Assembly (NCBI GenBank): GCA_964562985.1
Contig: CAZLWE010000020.1
Span: forward strand, 1-51,413
Reading direction: 5' to 3'
Length of the DNA stretch: 51,413 nt
DNA from: SHLQ01 sp964562985
Lineage (GTDB): Bacteria; Actinomycetota; Acidimicrobiia; Acidimicrobiales; SHLQ01
This document shows positions 16,400-25,432 of the stretch, one piece after another. Below the pieces are notes generated by a model that searched no databases, was not told where the DNA came from, and saw nothing but the letters and a program-made list of their open reading frames with translations. Both the position numbers and the translations under genes were made by a program. How positions within the stretch are numbered: the stretch's first letter is position 1; every line of letters starts with the position of its first letter.

Positions 16400-17975
16400 G
16401 GCGAATCACTAAAATCCAGGTGGCGACAAAGCTGAACAGCACGAGTGTCAGCGCCATCAAGCCCGCTTCGGTAACGAAGGCTTCGCTGAACGTGCCGAAG
16501 ATGCGTGTGGCGAGGGTCTCGAATTCGAAGGGTGACAGCAACAGGCTGATGGGTAGTTCCTTCATCGTGGAAAGCAGCACCAGTCCGCCAGCGGCAAGGA
16601 GTCCGGGCATCATCAGGGGTGCGTCGATCGAAACGAACCGTTTCACCCCGCTCACCCCGAGCGTTTCTGCTGCGTCGCGAAGGCGGGCGGGAACGGCTTT
16701 GACCGCGATCAGCGTGGTTCCCATGGCCAAGGCCGCGAAGCGAATCATGTACGCGAACAGCAAGATGCCGAGCGTGTTGTGGAACGTGGCGAAGGTCCAG
16801 TCGCTTTGGTTGATGAAGAACGTGCCTGCGAGTGCGACGAGGATGCCGGGTAGCGCGAAGGTCGAAATCGCTATCGCGTTGCCGAACGCGCCAGCACGGG
16901 ATCGATAGCGGCCGTACAGCAACGCGATCGGCAGTACGAGCAGGACGGTCAGCACGGCTGCCACGGTGCTCACCCACACGGTGTTCCACGTGAGTGCGGC
17001 TACTTGGCCGGTGTCGAGGCGTACCTCTCGGCCGCCTGCGAGCCCGCGAATCGACCACTCCAGAACCGCGGCGAGCGGTGCAACGAGGCCGAGCAAGGTG
17101 GCAAGGCCTGTGGTGAAGAGCGCTAAGGGACGCAATCGTCCGAGCGGCACCATGACGGCTCGATCGGCGCGAACGGACGTGGTGGTGGTTTGTCGGCGGC
17201 GTTGGGCATATCGCTCCGCCAGCACCACCGCGCCCGCAAGGAGCAACAAGATCAAACTCAGTGCGAGGGCGACCGGACGGTTCAGCTGGTTGGTTTCGAT
17301 CGAACGGGTCAGCGTGTCGTAGCGAAGAATGGCCACCGCGCCGAAGTCAGAGATCGTGTAGAGGAAGACCAGCAGGGTTCCGGCAGCGATCGAGCCGAAG
17401 GCTTGCGGCAACACGATGCGTTGAAACACCCGCCACGACGAATCCCCGAGTAGTCGAGCCGACTGTTCGATGGAACCTGGAAGTTGGGAGAACCTCGCCG
17501 CGACCGGCAAGAACACATAGGGATAGGTGAGAAGCGTCAGTACCAGCCACGCTCCCCAAAGGCCCTGAAGCGTCGGGGTTCGATCGATCCCGATGTTTGC
17601 CAGAGCGTCGTTGACCAGACCACCGGGGTTGAGGGTGCGCACTAGGGCAGCAGCGCCGAGAAAGGTCGGGTACACCAGTGGCAGGACGAGGAGCACTCGC
17701 CAGATTCGTCGGCCGGGCAGGTCGGTGCGAGTGGTTAGCCAGGCCAGTCCGGTGCCGAGCGCGGCGGTGCTGATACTCACCAGCGCGGCGAGTATCAGCG
17801 TCCGACGCAGCGGACCGAGTGTCCGGTCCGAGATCAACAAGTTCACCGGGTCGGCATCCGCGGTGAAGTTTCGAATGACCAGATACAGCGCGGGACCGGC
17901 GAGCACGATGCTGGCTAGAACGGCGAGCAGTCGTAGCAAAGGCGGTGAAGCCCCGGTCCGGCTGGGGGAAATCAT
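16386..17975 (-). CDS. iron(III) ABC transporter permease (FbpB/SfuB-like)
   Basis: A 529-residue inner-membrane permease made of two fused binding-protein-dependent transport domains, with about 12 membrane segments. Each half has the EAA-type loop: SARLLGDSSWRVFQRIVLPQ split in the first half, and RDAAETLGVSGVKRFVSIDAP split in the second. This layout is typical of Fe(III) importers of the FbpB/FutB group. The ATG overlaps the stop of the binding-protein gene by one base, so the two are an operon. The ATPase subunit that should power it is not in this window. Confidence 0.9.
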   Translation of the reverse strand: MISPSRTGASPPLLRLLAVLASIVLAGPALYLVIRNFTADADPVNLLISDRTLGPLRRTLILAALVSISTAALGTGLAWLTTRTDLPGRRIWRVLLVLPLVYPTFLGAAALVRTLNPGGLVNDALANIGIDRTPTLQGLWGAWLVLTLLTYPYVFLPVAARFSQLPGSIEQSARLLGDSSWRVFQRIVLPQAFGSIAAGTLLVFLYTISDFGAVAILRYDTLTRSIETNQLNRPVALALSLILLLLAGAVVLAERYAQRRRQTTTTSVRADRAVMVPLGRLRPLALFTTGLATLLGLVAPLAAVLEWSIRGLAGGREVRLDTGQVAALTWNTVWVSTVAAVLTVLLVLPIALLYGRYRSRAGAFGNAIAISTFALPGILVALAGTFFINQSDWTFATFHNTLGILLFAYMIRFAALAMGTTLIAVKAVPARLRDAAETLGVSGVKRFVSIDAPLMMPGLLAAGGLVLLSTMKELPISLLLSPFEFETLATRIFGTFSEAFVTEAGLMALTLVLFSFVATWILVIRPSES

Positions 17976-19081
17976 TAGCCGAAGATGCCGCTGTCCTCGA
18001 TGATGGCGATCGTCTCTTCGAGTCCGTTGCCGAGGTCATCGAAGGCCACGTCGAAGTCGCTTCCGGAATCGTCGAGGGAGGGAAGCACCTCAGCTGGGGC
18101 GACACCCGAGCGCAGCGGGAATTCGAGGCTGTCGGTCGTGAAGTAGGTCTGTGATGGCTCGGACAACATGAACTCGATCAGTTGCTGGGCCTCGTCGACG
18201 TTGTCCGACGACGAGGTGATGCCCGCTGCGGTCACGATCACCAGCGAACCGATGTCGTCAGCAGCGAAGTTGTGGTTGAGCGCCTGGTGGTCGTCGCCGA
18301 GGGCTTCTGCCTGTTGGAAGTTGTAGTAGTGGTTAACTAGGCCGAACTGGTACTCGCCTCGACCAACGGCATCGACGGTAGGGCGGTTCGATTCGGTGAC
18401 GATGGCGTCGTTGGCGACCATGTCGGTAAGCCACTGGGCGGCGATATCGTCGCCTTCTTGGGAGCGGAAGACGGTGAACCAGTCTTGGAAGGAACCGTTG
18501 GTTGCTGGGATAGCCACCTCACCTCGAAAGCGTTCATCGGTGAGGTCAAACACGGACTCGGGGAGATCCCCCTCGGCTACGAGTTCCGTGTTGTAGACGA
18601 GCACTCGCTGACGGCCGGTGATGCCGACCCAGGTTCCGTTGGCCGCGGTGTTTTCGTCGGAGACGAGACCGAGGAGGTCGTCGTCGAGGGTTTGGAGGAA
18701 GCCTTCGTTTTGGAGGAAGCCGACCGAGCCGGGGGACTTGGAGAGGAAGACATCGGCAGGGGTACGGTCGCCTTCTTCGACCAGCGTGAGGGCCAGATCG
18801 GTCGGATCGCCGAAGTTGGTCACGACGCTGATGCCGCTCGAACATTCGAATGCGTCGAGTACCGGGCCGACGAGTTCTTGGTCGCGACCGCTGTAAATGG
18901 TGATCTCGGTATCGGTGGAGGCGGCGCACTCGCCGGAGAAGATGTCGCCGGCGGCACCCTCGAGCGTGTTTTCGGTTGCATTCGAAGCGCTAGTTCCGCT
19001 TCCGCATGCTGAGGCGGTCAGGGCAACGGTCGTTGCGAGGGCGGCGAATCGTATGGATCGACGAAGTCGAACTCTGGTCAT
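17975..19081 (-). CDS. iron ABC transporter substrate-binding lipoprotein
   Basis: A 368-residue periplasmic-type binding protein of the FbpA/FutA/IdiA group. The signal peptide ends in LTASAC (Cys 26), a plausible lipoprotein processing site, so the mature protein would be membrane anchored. The mature start ITIYSGRDQELVGPVLDAF matches the iron-binding family. VNHYYNFQQAEALGDD contains a tyrosine pair of the kind that coordinates Fe(III). It is the first gene of the operon with the permease. A candidate DtxR-type box lies 33 bp upstream. Confidence 0.9.
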   Translation of the reverse strand: MTRVRLRRSIRFAALATTVALTASACGSGTSASNATENTLEGAAGDIFSGECAASTDTEITIYSGRDQELVGPVLDAFECSSGISVVTNFGDPTDLALTLVEEGDRTPADVFLSKSPGSVGFLQNEGFLQTLDDDLLGLVSDENTAANGTWVGITGRQRVLVYNTELVAEGDLPESVFDLTDERFRGEVAIPATNGSFQDWFTVFRSQEGDDIAAQWLTDMVANDAIVTESNRPTVDAVGRGEYQFGLVNHYYNFQQAEALGDDHQALNHNFAADDIGSLVIVTAAGITSSSDNVDEAQQLIEFMLSEPSQTYFTTDSLEFPLRSGVAPAEVLPSLDDSGSDFDVAFDDLGNGLEETIAIIEDSGIFG

Positions 19082-19113
19082 ATGGCGAGTGTACGTGACC
19101 TACACCGAGTTTG

Positions 19114-19132
19114 TAAGGTGCGCCTAACAGGT
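19114..19132. promoter_or_regulatory. candidate DtxR/IdeR iron box
   Basis: The 19 bases at 19114-19132 match 12 positions of the DtxR/IdeR consensus, with the runs AGGT and GCCTAAC in the correct register. The site lies 33 bp upstream of the iron binding-protein gene and 127 bp upstream of the divergent VIT gene. A DtxR-family gene is 3 kb away. The call is inference from motif and context; the outer positions are poor. Confidence 0.45.
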
Positions 19133-19258
19133 TTTCGCTATGACACTTTTCACACGTGCGTGGGGTTAGCTATACACGACAAACGCGGCGCCCCAGGCAA
19201 TAAAGATCAAGCCCGGTCAGACGGGAATAAGCGCCGGGTTGAAAGTACTGTTACTGGT

Positions 19259-20017
19259 ATGGCACTCACGCACGACGCTGATCACGACCACGATCACGAC
19301 CACTCCCATAGCCACATGGTGCATGATCACCGAGGGGTGCAGGACGGTACGGCGCGAGCGGCGATCTTTGGAATCAGCGATGGTTTGGTGTCGAACGTGG
19401 CGCTCATCTTGGGCGTCGCCGCGGCCGCTGGAGCGGCTAGCGACGGCTCCGCCGTAATCATCGCAGGCGTTTCGGGCCTACTCGCAGGAGCGGCTTCGAT
19501 GGCCGCAGGCGAGTACGTCTCGATGAAGGCGCAGAATGAACTGATCGAACGCGAACTTCGCATCGAACGCGAATCGCTGAAGAACAACCCCAAGATGGAG
19601 CTACGGGAACTCCAGATGATCTACACGCGCCGTGGAATCGATGAGGACAAGGCGCTGGAACTAGCCGAAGCGGTGCACGAGGACCTCGAGGTGGCCCTTG
19701 AAGTCCACGCACGCGAGGAGCTTGGCGTAGATCCCGACGACATCGGTGATCCGAACAGCGCAGCCATCAGTTCGTTCATCGCGTTCGCGATCGGCGCGAT
19801 CTTGCCTCTCATCCCATGGTTCTTGGCGACGGGAACCTTCGCGATGGTGGCTTCGGTAGTGGTTGGTCTTGTGGCTGCGGCACTTGTTGGTGTTGCGTTG
19901 GCGGTCTTCACCGAACGCTCGCTCGTCCGAACGGCGCTTCGCCAGGTCAGTTGGGCGGCCGGAGCATGCGCGATCACCTTTGTGATTGGGTCGTTGCTCG
20001 GGACGGCCATCGCTTAG
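19259..20017 (+). CDS. VIT1/CCC1-family iron or manganese transporter
   Basis: A 252-residue membrane transporter. The cytosolic N-terminus is unusually His/Asp-rich (10 His in the first 25 residues) and probably binds metal. The family segments are GISDGLVSNVALILGV (first helix) and AGAASMAAGEYVSMKAQNEL (second helix and start of the cytosolic metal-binding helices). Three more membrane segments follow after residue 165. VIT/CCC1 proteins move Fe(II) or Mn(II) out of the cytosol, into a vacuole or out of the cell. Divergent from the iron-uptake operon, it may relieve iron excess. The longer open frame upstream is rejected because it has no family character. Confidence 0.9.
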   Translation: MALTHDADHDHDHDHSHSHMVHDHRGVQDGTARAAIFGISDGLVSNVALILGVAAAAGAASDGSAVIIAGVSGLLAGAASMAAGEYVSMKAQNELIERELRIERESLKNNPKMELRELQMIYTRRGIDEDKALELAEAVHEDLEVALEVHAREELGVDPDDIGDPNSAAISSFIAFAIGAILPLIPWFLATGTFAMVASVVVGLVAAALVGVALAVFTERSLVRTALRQVSWAAGACAITFVIGSLLGTAIA

Positions 20018-20060
20018 CAACACAAACCCGGCCTCGCTCGACCTGTGTCTGGATTGCCTT

Positions 20061-21014
20061 CTACAAGATCGAGAGGTCGTGCCTTCGGGATCGGTATTTC
20101 TCGACATGTGCGGTGAGACCCTGTTCGAGGGGAACTTGTGCAGTCCAGCCGAGTTCATCTCTCGCGCGGCTGGTGTCGGCTCCGGTGCGATCTACATCAC
20201 CCGCCGAGTGGGGAGCGCTTACACAAAGCACGTCCTTGCCGGTGGCGTTCTCGACGGCCTTTATCATCTCCTTCACCGACACAGCCGAGCCGCCGGCGAT
20301 GTTAAAGACGCTGCCGTTCGCAACATCGGCCGTGCTGGCCGCAATGTTTGCTCGTGCGATGTCGTCCACGAACGTGAAGTCTCGAATCTGTTCCCCGTCG
20401 CCGAAGATCGTGATTGCTTCGCCTGTAGATGCAGCGTCGATAAGGCGATGAGTGAGCATGTCAGGCCGTTGCCGTGGTCCGTACACGGTGAAGTAGCGCA
20501 GGCTTGCGGTGCTCAGCCCGTGCTCGTGTGCAAAGAGTTGGCACAGCTGCTCGCCAGCGAGCTTGGTTACGGCATAGGGGCTCGCCGGAATGGGCGCGTC
20601 CAGCTCAGAGCAGGGATAGCGAACAGCATTGCCGTAAACCGATGAAGATGATGCGTAGACCACGCGTTTGATATTGAAGCGGAGTGCCAGGTCGAGTACG
20701 TGTTTGGTCGCTTCGATGTTGGCCCGGGAGTAGCTGGTGAAGTTGAGCCAAGACTTTCGGACGCCTGGCTGGCCAGCGAGATGCAAGATGACGTCGGCAC
20801 CCTCGACGATCGCCTCACAGCCGTCGTTAATGTCTCGCTTGAAGAAGGTGAAGTTCTCGAATGCCTCAAGCTCCGCGAGGTTCTGAATCTTGCGTGCCGG
20901 ATCGTAGTAGTGATTCAACGAGTCAATGCCGACGACGTCATGGCCGTCGCGTAGCAGGCGCAGCGCGGTGGCGGTTCCTATAAATCCGCTAGCTCCGGTC
21001 ACGACATATCGCAT
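20061..21014 (-). CDS. NAD-dependent sugar-nucleotide epimerase/dehydratase
   Basis: A 317-residue extended short-chain dehydrogenase. GASGFIGTATALRLL at the N-terminus binds NAD, and the catalytic YxxxK is in SPYAVTKLAGEQLC. YASSSSVYGN and LRYFTVYGPRQRPDM are typical of the GalE/UDP-glucuronate 4-epimerase group, as is DSLNHYYDPARK after the second strand. It probably interconverts a UDP-hexose or UDP-uronate for surface polysaccharide. It is single and not adjacent to the polysaccharide operon further right. The start is ATG 21014; a 65-codon upstream extension is rejected because the Rossmann motif begins here. Confidence 0.88.
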   Translation of the reverse strand: MRYVVTGASGFIGTATALRLLRDGHDVVGIDSLNHYYDPARKIQNLAELEAFENFTFFKRDINDGCEAIVEGADVILHLAGQPGVRKSWLNFTSYSRANIEATKHVLDLALRFNIKRVVYASSSSVYGNAVRYPCSELDAPIPASPYAVTKLAGEQLCQLFAHEHGLSTASLRYFTVYGPRQRPDMLTHRLIDAASTGEAITIFGDGEQIRDFTFVDDIARANIAASTADVANGSVFNIAGGSAVSVKEMIKAVENATGKDVLCVSAPHSAGDVDRTGADTSRARDELGWTAQVPLEQGLTAHVEKYRSRRHDLSIL

Positions 21015-21183
21015 GGTGTCTCTTTGCCTCACTTCATTCAAAAAGCCTGGGTAGCAATACGATCGGCCGTTCGGATCGTCAATGAAGCGGTCAGCCATAT
21101 GGCTCCTGGGCGAGAGCGTTCCGGGGCGAGGAACTTTGTGGCCGGACTCTCGGGGTCGGTCCGAGGCTGCAAGACTGGCGCTC

Positions 21184-21825
21184 ATGACCTTCACGACGTA
21201 TCGAATCAACCGCGACGGAGTCGATCGGCTGCTGTTCTTGATGCACGGCTATACCGCCGAGCAGCATCACCTCGCCTCGTACGTTCCCCTCGTAGATCCC
21301 GACGAGCGATTCACCGCCATCGCCCCTCGTGGGCCGCTCACCATGCCAGATGGTGACGGCGCTGGCTGGTGGGACATCGACCTCGAGTCCGACAACTTCG
21401 AGCAAAGCTGGGACCAGTTCGCGCCGGCGGTCGCCGACCTCGAAGCGTTCATCGCGGCCGAAGCCGAAGTAGCAGGTGTGCCGTTTGAACGATGCGTCGT
21501 GGGCGGGTTTAGTCAAGGTGGTTGGCTTGCACTCGCACTCGCTGGCAAGCCCGATGCTCCGGACTACGCGGCTGTGTGGGCGATCTGTTGCGGTCTGCCC
21601 GAGGAGGCTGGTTTCGACGCTGACCTGACCAACGGCAATGGCCGCCCTGCATTGTTCCAGTGGGGCAACAAGGACGGATTCGTCGGCCCTGATCGGCCGA
21701 AGGACGTCATCGCGGCGCTCAAAGCCGGCGGTTGGGACCTACGCGACCACGAATACGACATGGCCCATAGTCAAACCATCGAGATGATGGTCGACGCCCG
21801 CGACTGGCTCGCAGGCTTGCTGTAA
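21184..21825 (+). CDS. phospholipase/carboxylesterase-type alpha/beta hydrolase
   Basis: A 213-residue serine hydrolase. LLFLMHGYTAEQHHL is the oxyanion strand-turn. The nucleophile is in VVGGFSQGGWLALAL. The acid is probably in GNKDGFVGPDRPK, and the His in YDMAHSQTIEMM. This matches the small carboxylesterase/acyl-thioesterase family (PF02230 type). Start ATG 21184; an upstream extension is not needed for the fold. The substrate is unknown. The gene converges on the MttB-family gene with a 21-bp gap and is probably not part of the corrinoid system. Confidence 0.82.
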   Translation: MTFTTYRINRDGVDRLLFLMHGYTAEQHHLASYVPLVDPDERFTAIAPRGPLTMPDGDGAGWWDIDLESDNFEQSWDQFAPAVADLEAFIAAEAEVAGVPFERCVVGGFSQGGWLALALAGKPDAPDYAAVWAICCGLPEEAGFDADLTNGNGRPALFQWGNKDGFVGPDRPKDVIAALKAGGWDLRDHEYDMAHSQTIEMMVDARDWLAGLL

Positions 21826-21846
21826 CTAGCCAGGCGCGTTACAGAA

Positions 21847-23400
21847 CTAGCCGATCGCGTCCGGCATCTCTCCCTTGCGCTTCTCGATGAAGGCCAACAT
21901 CTCTGCGTCGGCGGCATCGTCGAGTGGGGGAGCGGTGTAGTCGCTGAGCATCTGCTTCCAGCGTTCGTTGGCGCGCTCAGCACTCGTCTTTGAGCCTTCT
22001 TCGGACCATTGCTCGAAGCTGTTGTTGTCGGTCATCTCGAATCGATAGAAGGCCGACTCGAAGTTGGCGAGGGTGTGGTCGTTGCCGAGGAAGTGCTGTC
22101 CGTGAGGGTTGGTGCGGAACGCTTCCATAGCTTGGCCGTTCTCGGATACGTCGACGCCCTTGGCGTAGACGTTCATAGCGCCGAGCTGGTCGGCGTCGAG
22201 GATGAGCTTTTCCATGCTGAGCGCGAGACCGCCTTCGATCCAACCTGCGGCGTGGAGCACGAAGTTCACTCCGGCCTGCATGGTCGGCAACAAGGTGTGC
22301 GCGGACTCATAGGCCGACTGCGAGTCCGGAGCCTTAGAGGACGTGAACTGACCGCCGGAGCGGAACGGAACTCCGACGCGGCGAGCGAGTTCGGCCATCA
22401 CAAAGATGGCAAGGCCACCTTCTGCTGTACCGAACGTCGGGGCACCAGTCGCCATCGACATCGATGTGGCGAAGGTTCCAAAGACTACGGGCGCGCCCGG
22501 CGCGACGAGCTGCACGAAGGCCATGCCGGCCAGCGCCTCGGCGAGGGCTTGGGCGCACAAACCGGCGACCGATACTGGCGACATAGCGCCCATAAGGATA
22601 AACGGCGAGATGATCGACGCCTGATTCGCTCGTGCGTAGACCTCGGCCGCGCCGAGCATGGTGGCATCCCATGCGAGGGGTGAGTTGGCGTTGATGAGGC
22701 TGGTCATCACCGTCTTGCCCTCAAGATCGCCGCCGAAGGCAATGCGGCACAACTCGACCGAGTCCTCCGCTCGTTCGGGGGCGGTTACCGAACCCATGAG
22801 CGGCTTGTCGGAGTACTTCAAGTGGGCGTACACCATGTCGAGGTGGCGCTTATTGACTGGAACGTCGACCGGCTCGCACACGGTGCCGCCACTGTGATGG
22901 AGATGTGGTAGCTGGTACGCGAGCTTCACGACGTTCTGGAAGTCTTCGATGGTGGCGTATCGCCGACCCTGGTCAAGGTCGGTGATGAACGGCGAGCCGT
23001 AGTTGGGAGCGAAGACGGTGTGCTTGCCGCCGATCTGCACGTTGCGTTCCGGGTTGCGGGCGTGCTGGGTGTATTCGGCCGGCGCATTCTTCTGCACGAT
23101 CTCTCGCGCCAAACCCTTTGGGAAGTAGACCATTTCGCTATCGACACGGCACCCTGCCTCTTCGAGAAGCGTGAGTGCGGAGGGGTATTCGTTGAACTGA
23201 ATGCCGATCTCCGACAGGATCGTTTCCGCATTCTCTTCGATCTGTTGGAGGCCCGCCTCGTCCATCACGCTGACCGGAGGAAGTGTGCGCGTCATGTAGG
23301 GCTGCGTCACCGCTCCGCGGGCAGCGCGCGCCGCCTGGCGCCCAGCGCGACCACCACCGCTACGGCGACCTCGACGTGGAGCTTCTGGTTCGTCAGTCAT
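21847..23400 (-). CDS. MttB-family corrinoid methyltransferase, non-pyrrolysine
   Basis: A 517-residue member of the trimethylamine methyltransferase (MttB) family. It would transfer a methyl group from a methylated amine, probably a quaternary amine or betaine, to Co(I) of the partner corrinoid protein. The TIM-barrel body has PNYGSPFITDLDQGRRYAT and SPFILMGAMSPVSVAG. There is no internal TAG; the only amber codon is the terminal stop. It therefore belongs to the non-Pyl group like MtgB and MtpB, and the substrate cannot be read from sequence. The N-terminus is an Arg/Gly-rich tail with 8 Arg in the first 28 residues. Last gene of the operon, 2 bp after the activase gene. Confidence 0.88.
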   Translation of the reverse strand: MTDEPEAPRRGRRSGGGRAGRQAARAARGAVTQPYMTRTLPPVSVMDEAGLQQIEENAETILSEIGIQFNEYPSALTLLEEAGCRVDSEMVYFPKGLAREIVQKNAPAEYTQHARNPERNVQIGGKHTVFAPNYGSPFITDLDQGRRYATIEDFQNVVKLAYQLPHLHHSGGTVCEPVDVPVNKRHLDMVYAHLKYSDKPLMGSVTAPERAEDSVELCRIAFGGDLEGKTVMTSLINANSPLAWDATMLGAAEVYARANQASIISPFILMGAMSPVSVAGLCAQALAEALAGMAFVQLVAPGAPVVFGTFATSMSMATGAPTFGTAEGGLAIFVMAELARRVGVPFRSGGQFTSSKAPDSQSAYESAHTLLPTMQAGVNFVLHAAGWIEGGLALSMEKLILDADQLGAMNVYAKGVDVSENGQAMEAFRTNPHGQHFLGNDHTLANFESAFYRFEMTDNNSFEQWSEEGSKTSAERANERWKQMLSDYTAPPLDDAADAEMLAFIEKRKGEMPDAIG

Positions 23401-23402
23401 GT

Positions 23403-25424
23403 TCAGTCTTTCTTACGTCTGGACCTTCGCCTGCCGGAGCTTCCTCCAGCGGCGGCGGCATTGGCGAATCGGCGTTCGGGAAGGTCGAGCGCCTGGGAGA
23501 GGTGGGGATAGTCGGCTGTGGCATGGGGGATGGCCATTGCCTCGACGAAGTGCTGTTGGAAGTCCGCCTCGGTAGCGGTCTCGATCTTGACGATCTGTGG
23601 GATCAGATCTTCTATCTCGCGGCGGGCGGTCGCCGAGAGAAGGGCCATCACCGCTCCGGTTCCCGCGGCGTTGCCCGCTGCGGTGACCTTATCGATCGGG
23701 CAGTCGGGCACGAGGCCGAGGGCAACGGCGTACACCGGGTCGATATGGCTGCCGAATGCACCGGCCAGCCGAATCGTGTCGACGTGTTCGATGCCGCGAT
23801 GGTCCATCAACAACTTGATGCCCGCGTACAGCGCAGCCTTTGCGAGCTGAATCGCGCGCACGTCGTTCTGGGTAACGACGATTCGTGGTTCACCGTCGTG
23901 AAGTACATACGAGAAGGTTCGGTCGTCGGCGACAATTCGCTTGGAACGTTCGACGAGCGAACCGTCGACGACGCCGTCGGCCGAGATAACACCGGCGAGC
24001 ATCATCTCGGCAATGACCTCGATGATCCCCGAACCGCAGATCCCCGTGATGGTGATGCTCTGCGTCTGCTCCTCGAATTCGGCCTCGTCGCTCCATGCTT
24101 CGGCTCCGATCACTTTGAACCGTGGCTCCAAAGTCTCCCGATCGATACGAACGCGTTCGATCGCGCCAACGGTCGCTCGCTGACCAGATGAGATCTGCGC
24201 TCCCTCGAACGCTGGACCAGTGGGGGAGGAGGCGGCGAGCAGTTGCTCGGCATTGCCGAGCACGATCTCGGCGTTCGTTCCTACGTCGACGAGAAGTTGG
24301 AACTCATCGGAACGATCCGGTCGTTCCGAGACGATCGCGCCAGCGGTGTCGGCGCCGACATGGCCAGCGATGCAGGGGAGCACGTAGACCTCGGTGGTGT
24401 GGCGAGCGGTGATGTCGAGTTCCCCCGCGGGAACGGTGACCGCTCCATCGGTCGCCAGCGGGAAAGGGGCGCCGCCAAGAGGCACTGCATCGAGCCCGAG
24501 GAAGAGGTGGTGCATGATCGGATTGCCGACGAGGACGATCTCCAAGATGTCGCTTCGTTCGACTTCGGCTTCGGTCGCGAGTTCGCCGATCAGTTCATCG
24601 AGTGCGTTTCGTACCGTCTCGGTGAGTTCTCCTTCGCCCCCCGGGTTCATCATGACGTAACTGACCCGACTCATCAGGTCTTCGCCGAACTTGATTTGGG
24701 GATTCATACGCCCGCTGGTGGAGAGCGCTTCGCCTGTCGTGAGGTCGAGTAGGTGGCCAGCGATTGTCGTCGACCCGACGTCGATTGCGACGCCATAGAT
24801 CGCGTCGTGAAACCCGGGCCACGCGGCCACGAGTTCGCGCCCATCTCTGACCGCAACCGTGATCTCGCGCCCCTTCGTGAGCGCCGCCTGTATCTCGGCC
24901 ACGACGGGGAGGGTTGCGGTGAGCTCCGAGAGTTCCCAATCGGTCATCAACGCGTCGCGCAACATATCGAGTTCGCTGCGCGGGGTGTGGAGTTCCTGAG
25001 TGCCAACGGTAGTGAAATAGGAGCGGGTCACCGGATCGATCTCGATGTCCTCGACGTCGAGACGCTTGCGCACGACCTGCCGGTGAACTTGGCTCTCGGG
25101 CGGCACGTCGACCACTACATCGCCACAGATCTCGGCGTGGCAGCCGAGGCGGTGACGATCCGAACCCAGCGGACGTCGACCCCGGTACTCACTGGTTTCG
25201 CTCGGGCCGGGAGCACTAAGCGCGTCGTTGCTCGAGGTGATGCCGTGCTTTGCGAACTCGCCCACTTCGGGGATGACCTGGCAGCGGCCGCAGATACCTC
25301 GGCCCCCACAGACGGTGTCGAGGTCTACGCCGAGTTCGCGCGCGGCATCGAGAATATTGGTGCCGCGCTCGACTTCACCTTGACGCCCGGAAGGGGTAAA
25401 GACCACGCGCGCGGACTCAGCCAT
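23403..25424 (-). CDS. RamA-like corrinoid activation protein (ferredoxin + ASKHA)
   Basis: A 673-residue activase that uses ATP and a [2Fe-2S] cluster to return accidentally oxidised Co(II) corrinoid to Co(I). The plant-type ferredoxin domain has C39-x5-C45-x2-C48 (CGGRGICGRC) and C95 in LGCHAEI. A linker and then the DUF4445/RACo ASKHA ATPase follow: VAIDVGSTTIAGHLLDL, LLVDVGTNAEIVLGN and GPAFEGAQISSGQRATVGAI. The last residues, SSGRRRSRRKKD, form a strongly basic tail. It follows the pterin methyltransferase gene by 8 bp without a clear ribosome binding site, which suggests translational coupling. Confidence 0.92.
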   Translation of the reverse strand: MAESARVVFTPSGRQGEVERGTNILDAARELGVDLDTVCGGRGICGRCQVIPEVGEFAKHGITSSNDALSAPGPSETSEYRGRRPLGSDRHRLGCHAEICGDVVVDVPPESQVHRQVVRKRLDVEDIEIDPVTRSYFTTVGTQELHTPRSELDMLRDALMTDWELSELTATLPVVAEIQAALTKGREITVAVRDGRELVAAWPGFHDAIYGVAIDVGSTTIAGHLLDLTTGEALSTSGRMNPQIKFGEDLMSRVSYVMMNPGGEGELTETVRNALDELIGELATEAEVERSDILEIVLVGNPIMHHLFLGLDAVPLGGAPFPLATDGAVTVPAGELDITARHTTEVYVLPCIAGHVGADTAGAIVSERPDRSDEFQLLVDVGTNAEIVLGNAEQLLAASSPTGPAFEGAQISSGQRATVGAIERVRIDRETLEPRFKVIGAEAWSDEAEFEEQTQSITITGICGSGIIEVIAEMMLAGVISADGVVDGSLVERSKRIVADDRTFSYVLHDGEPRIVVTQNDVRAIQLAKAALYAGIKLLMDHRGIEHVDTIRLAGAFGSHIDPVYAVALGLVPDCPIDKVTAAGNAAGTGAVMALLSATARREIEDLIPQIVKIETATEADFQQHFVEAMAIPHATADYPHLSQALDLPERRFANAAAAGGSSGRRRSRRKKD

Positions 25425-25432
25425 CGAGGGTT

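Noticed and set aside
19163..19170. GGGTTAGC as a second DtxR box before the VIT gene
   Set aside because: Only the left half matches the consensus; the right half does not continue.
21847..21849. TAG codon of the MttB-family gene as a pyrrolysine codon
   Set aside because: It is at the C-terminal end of a full-length 517-codon frame. Read-through would add only six residues before the next stop, and pyrrolysine in true MttB is internal.
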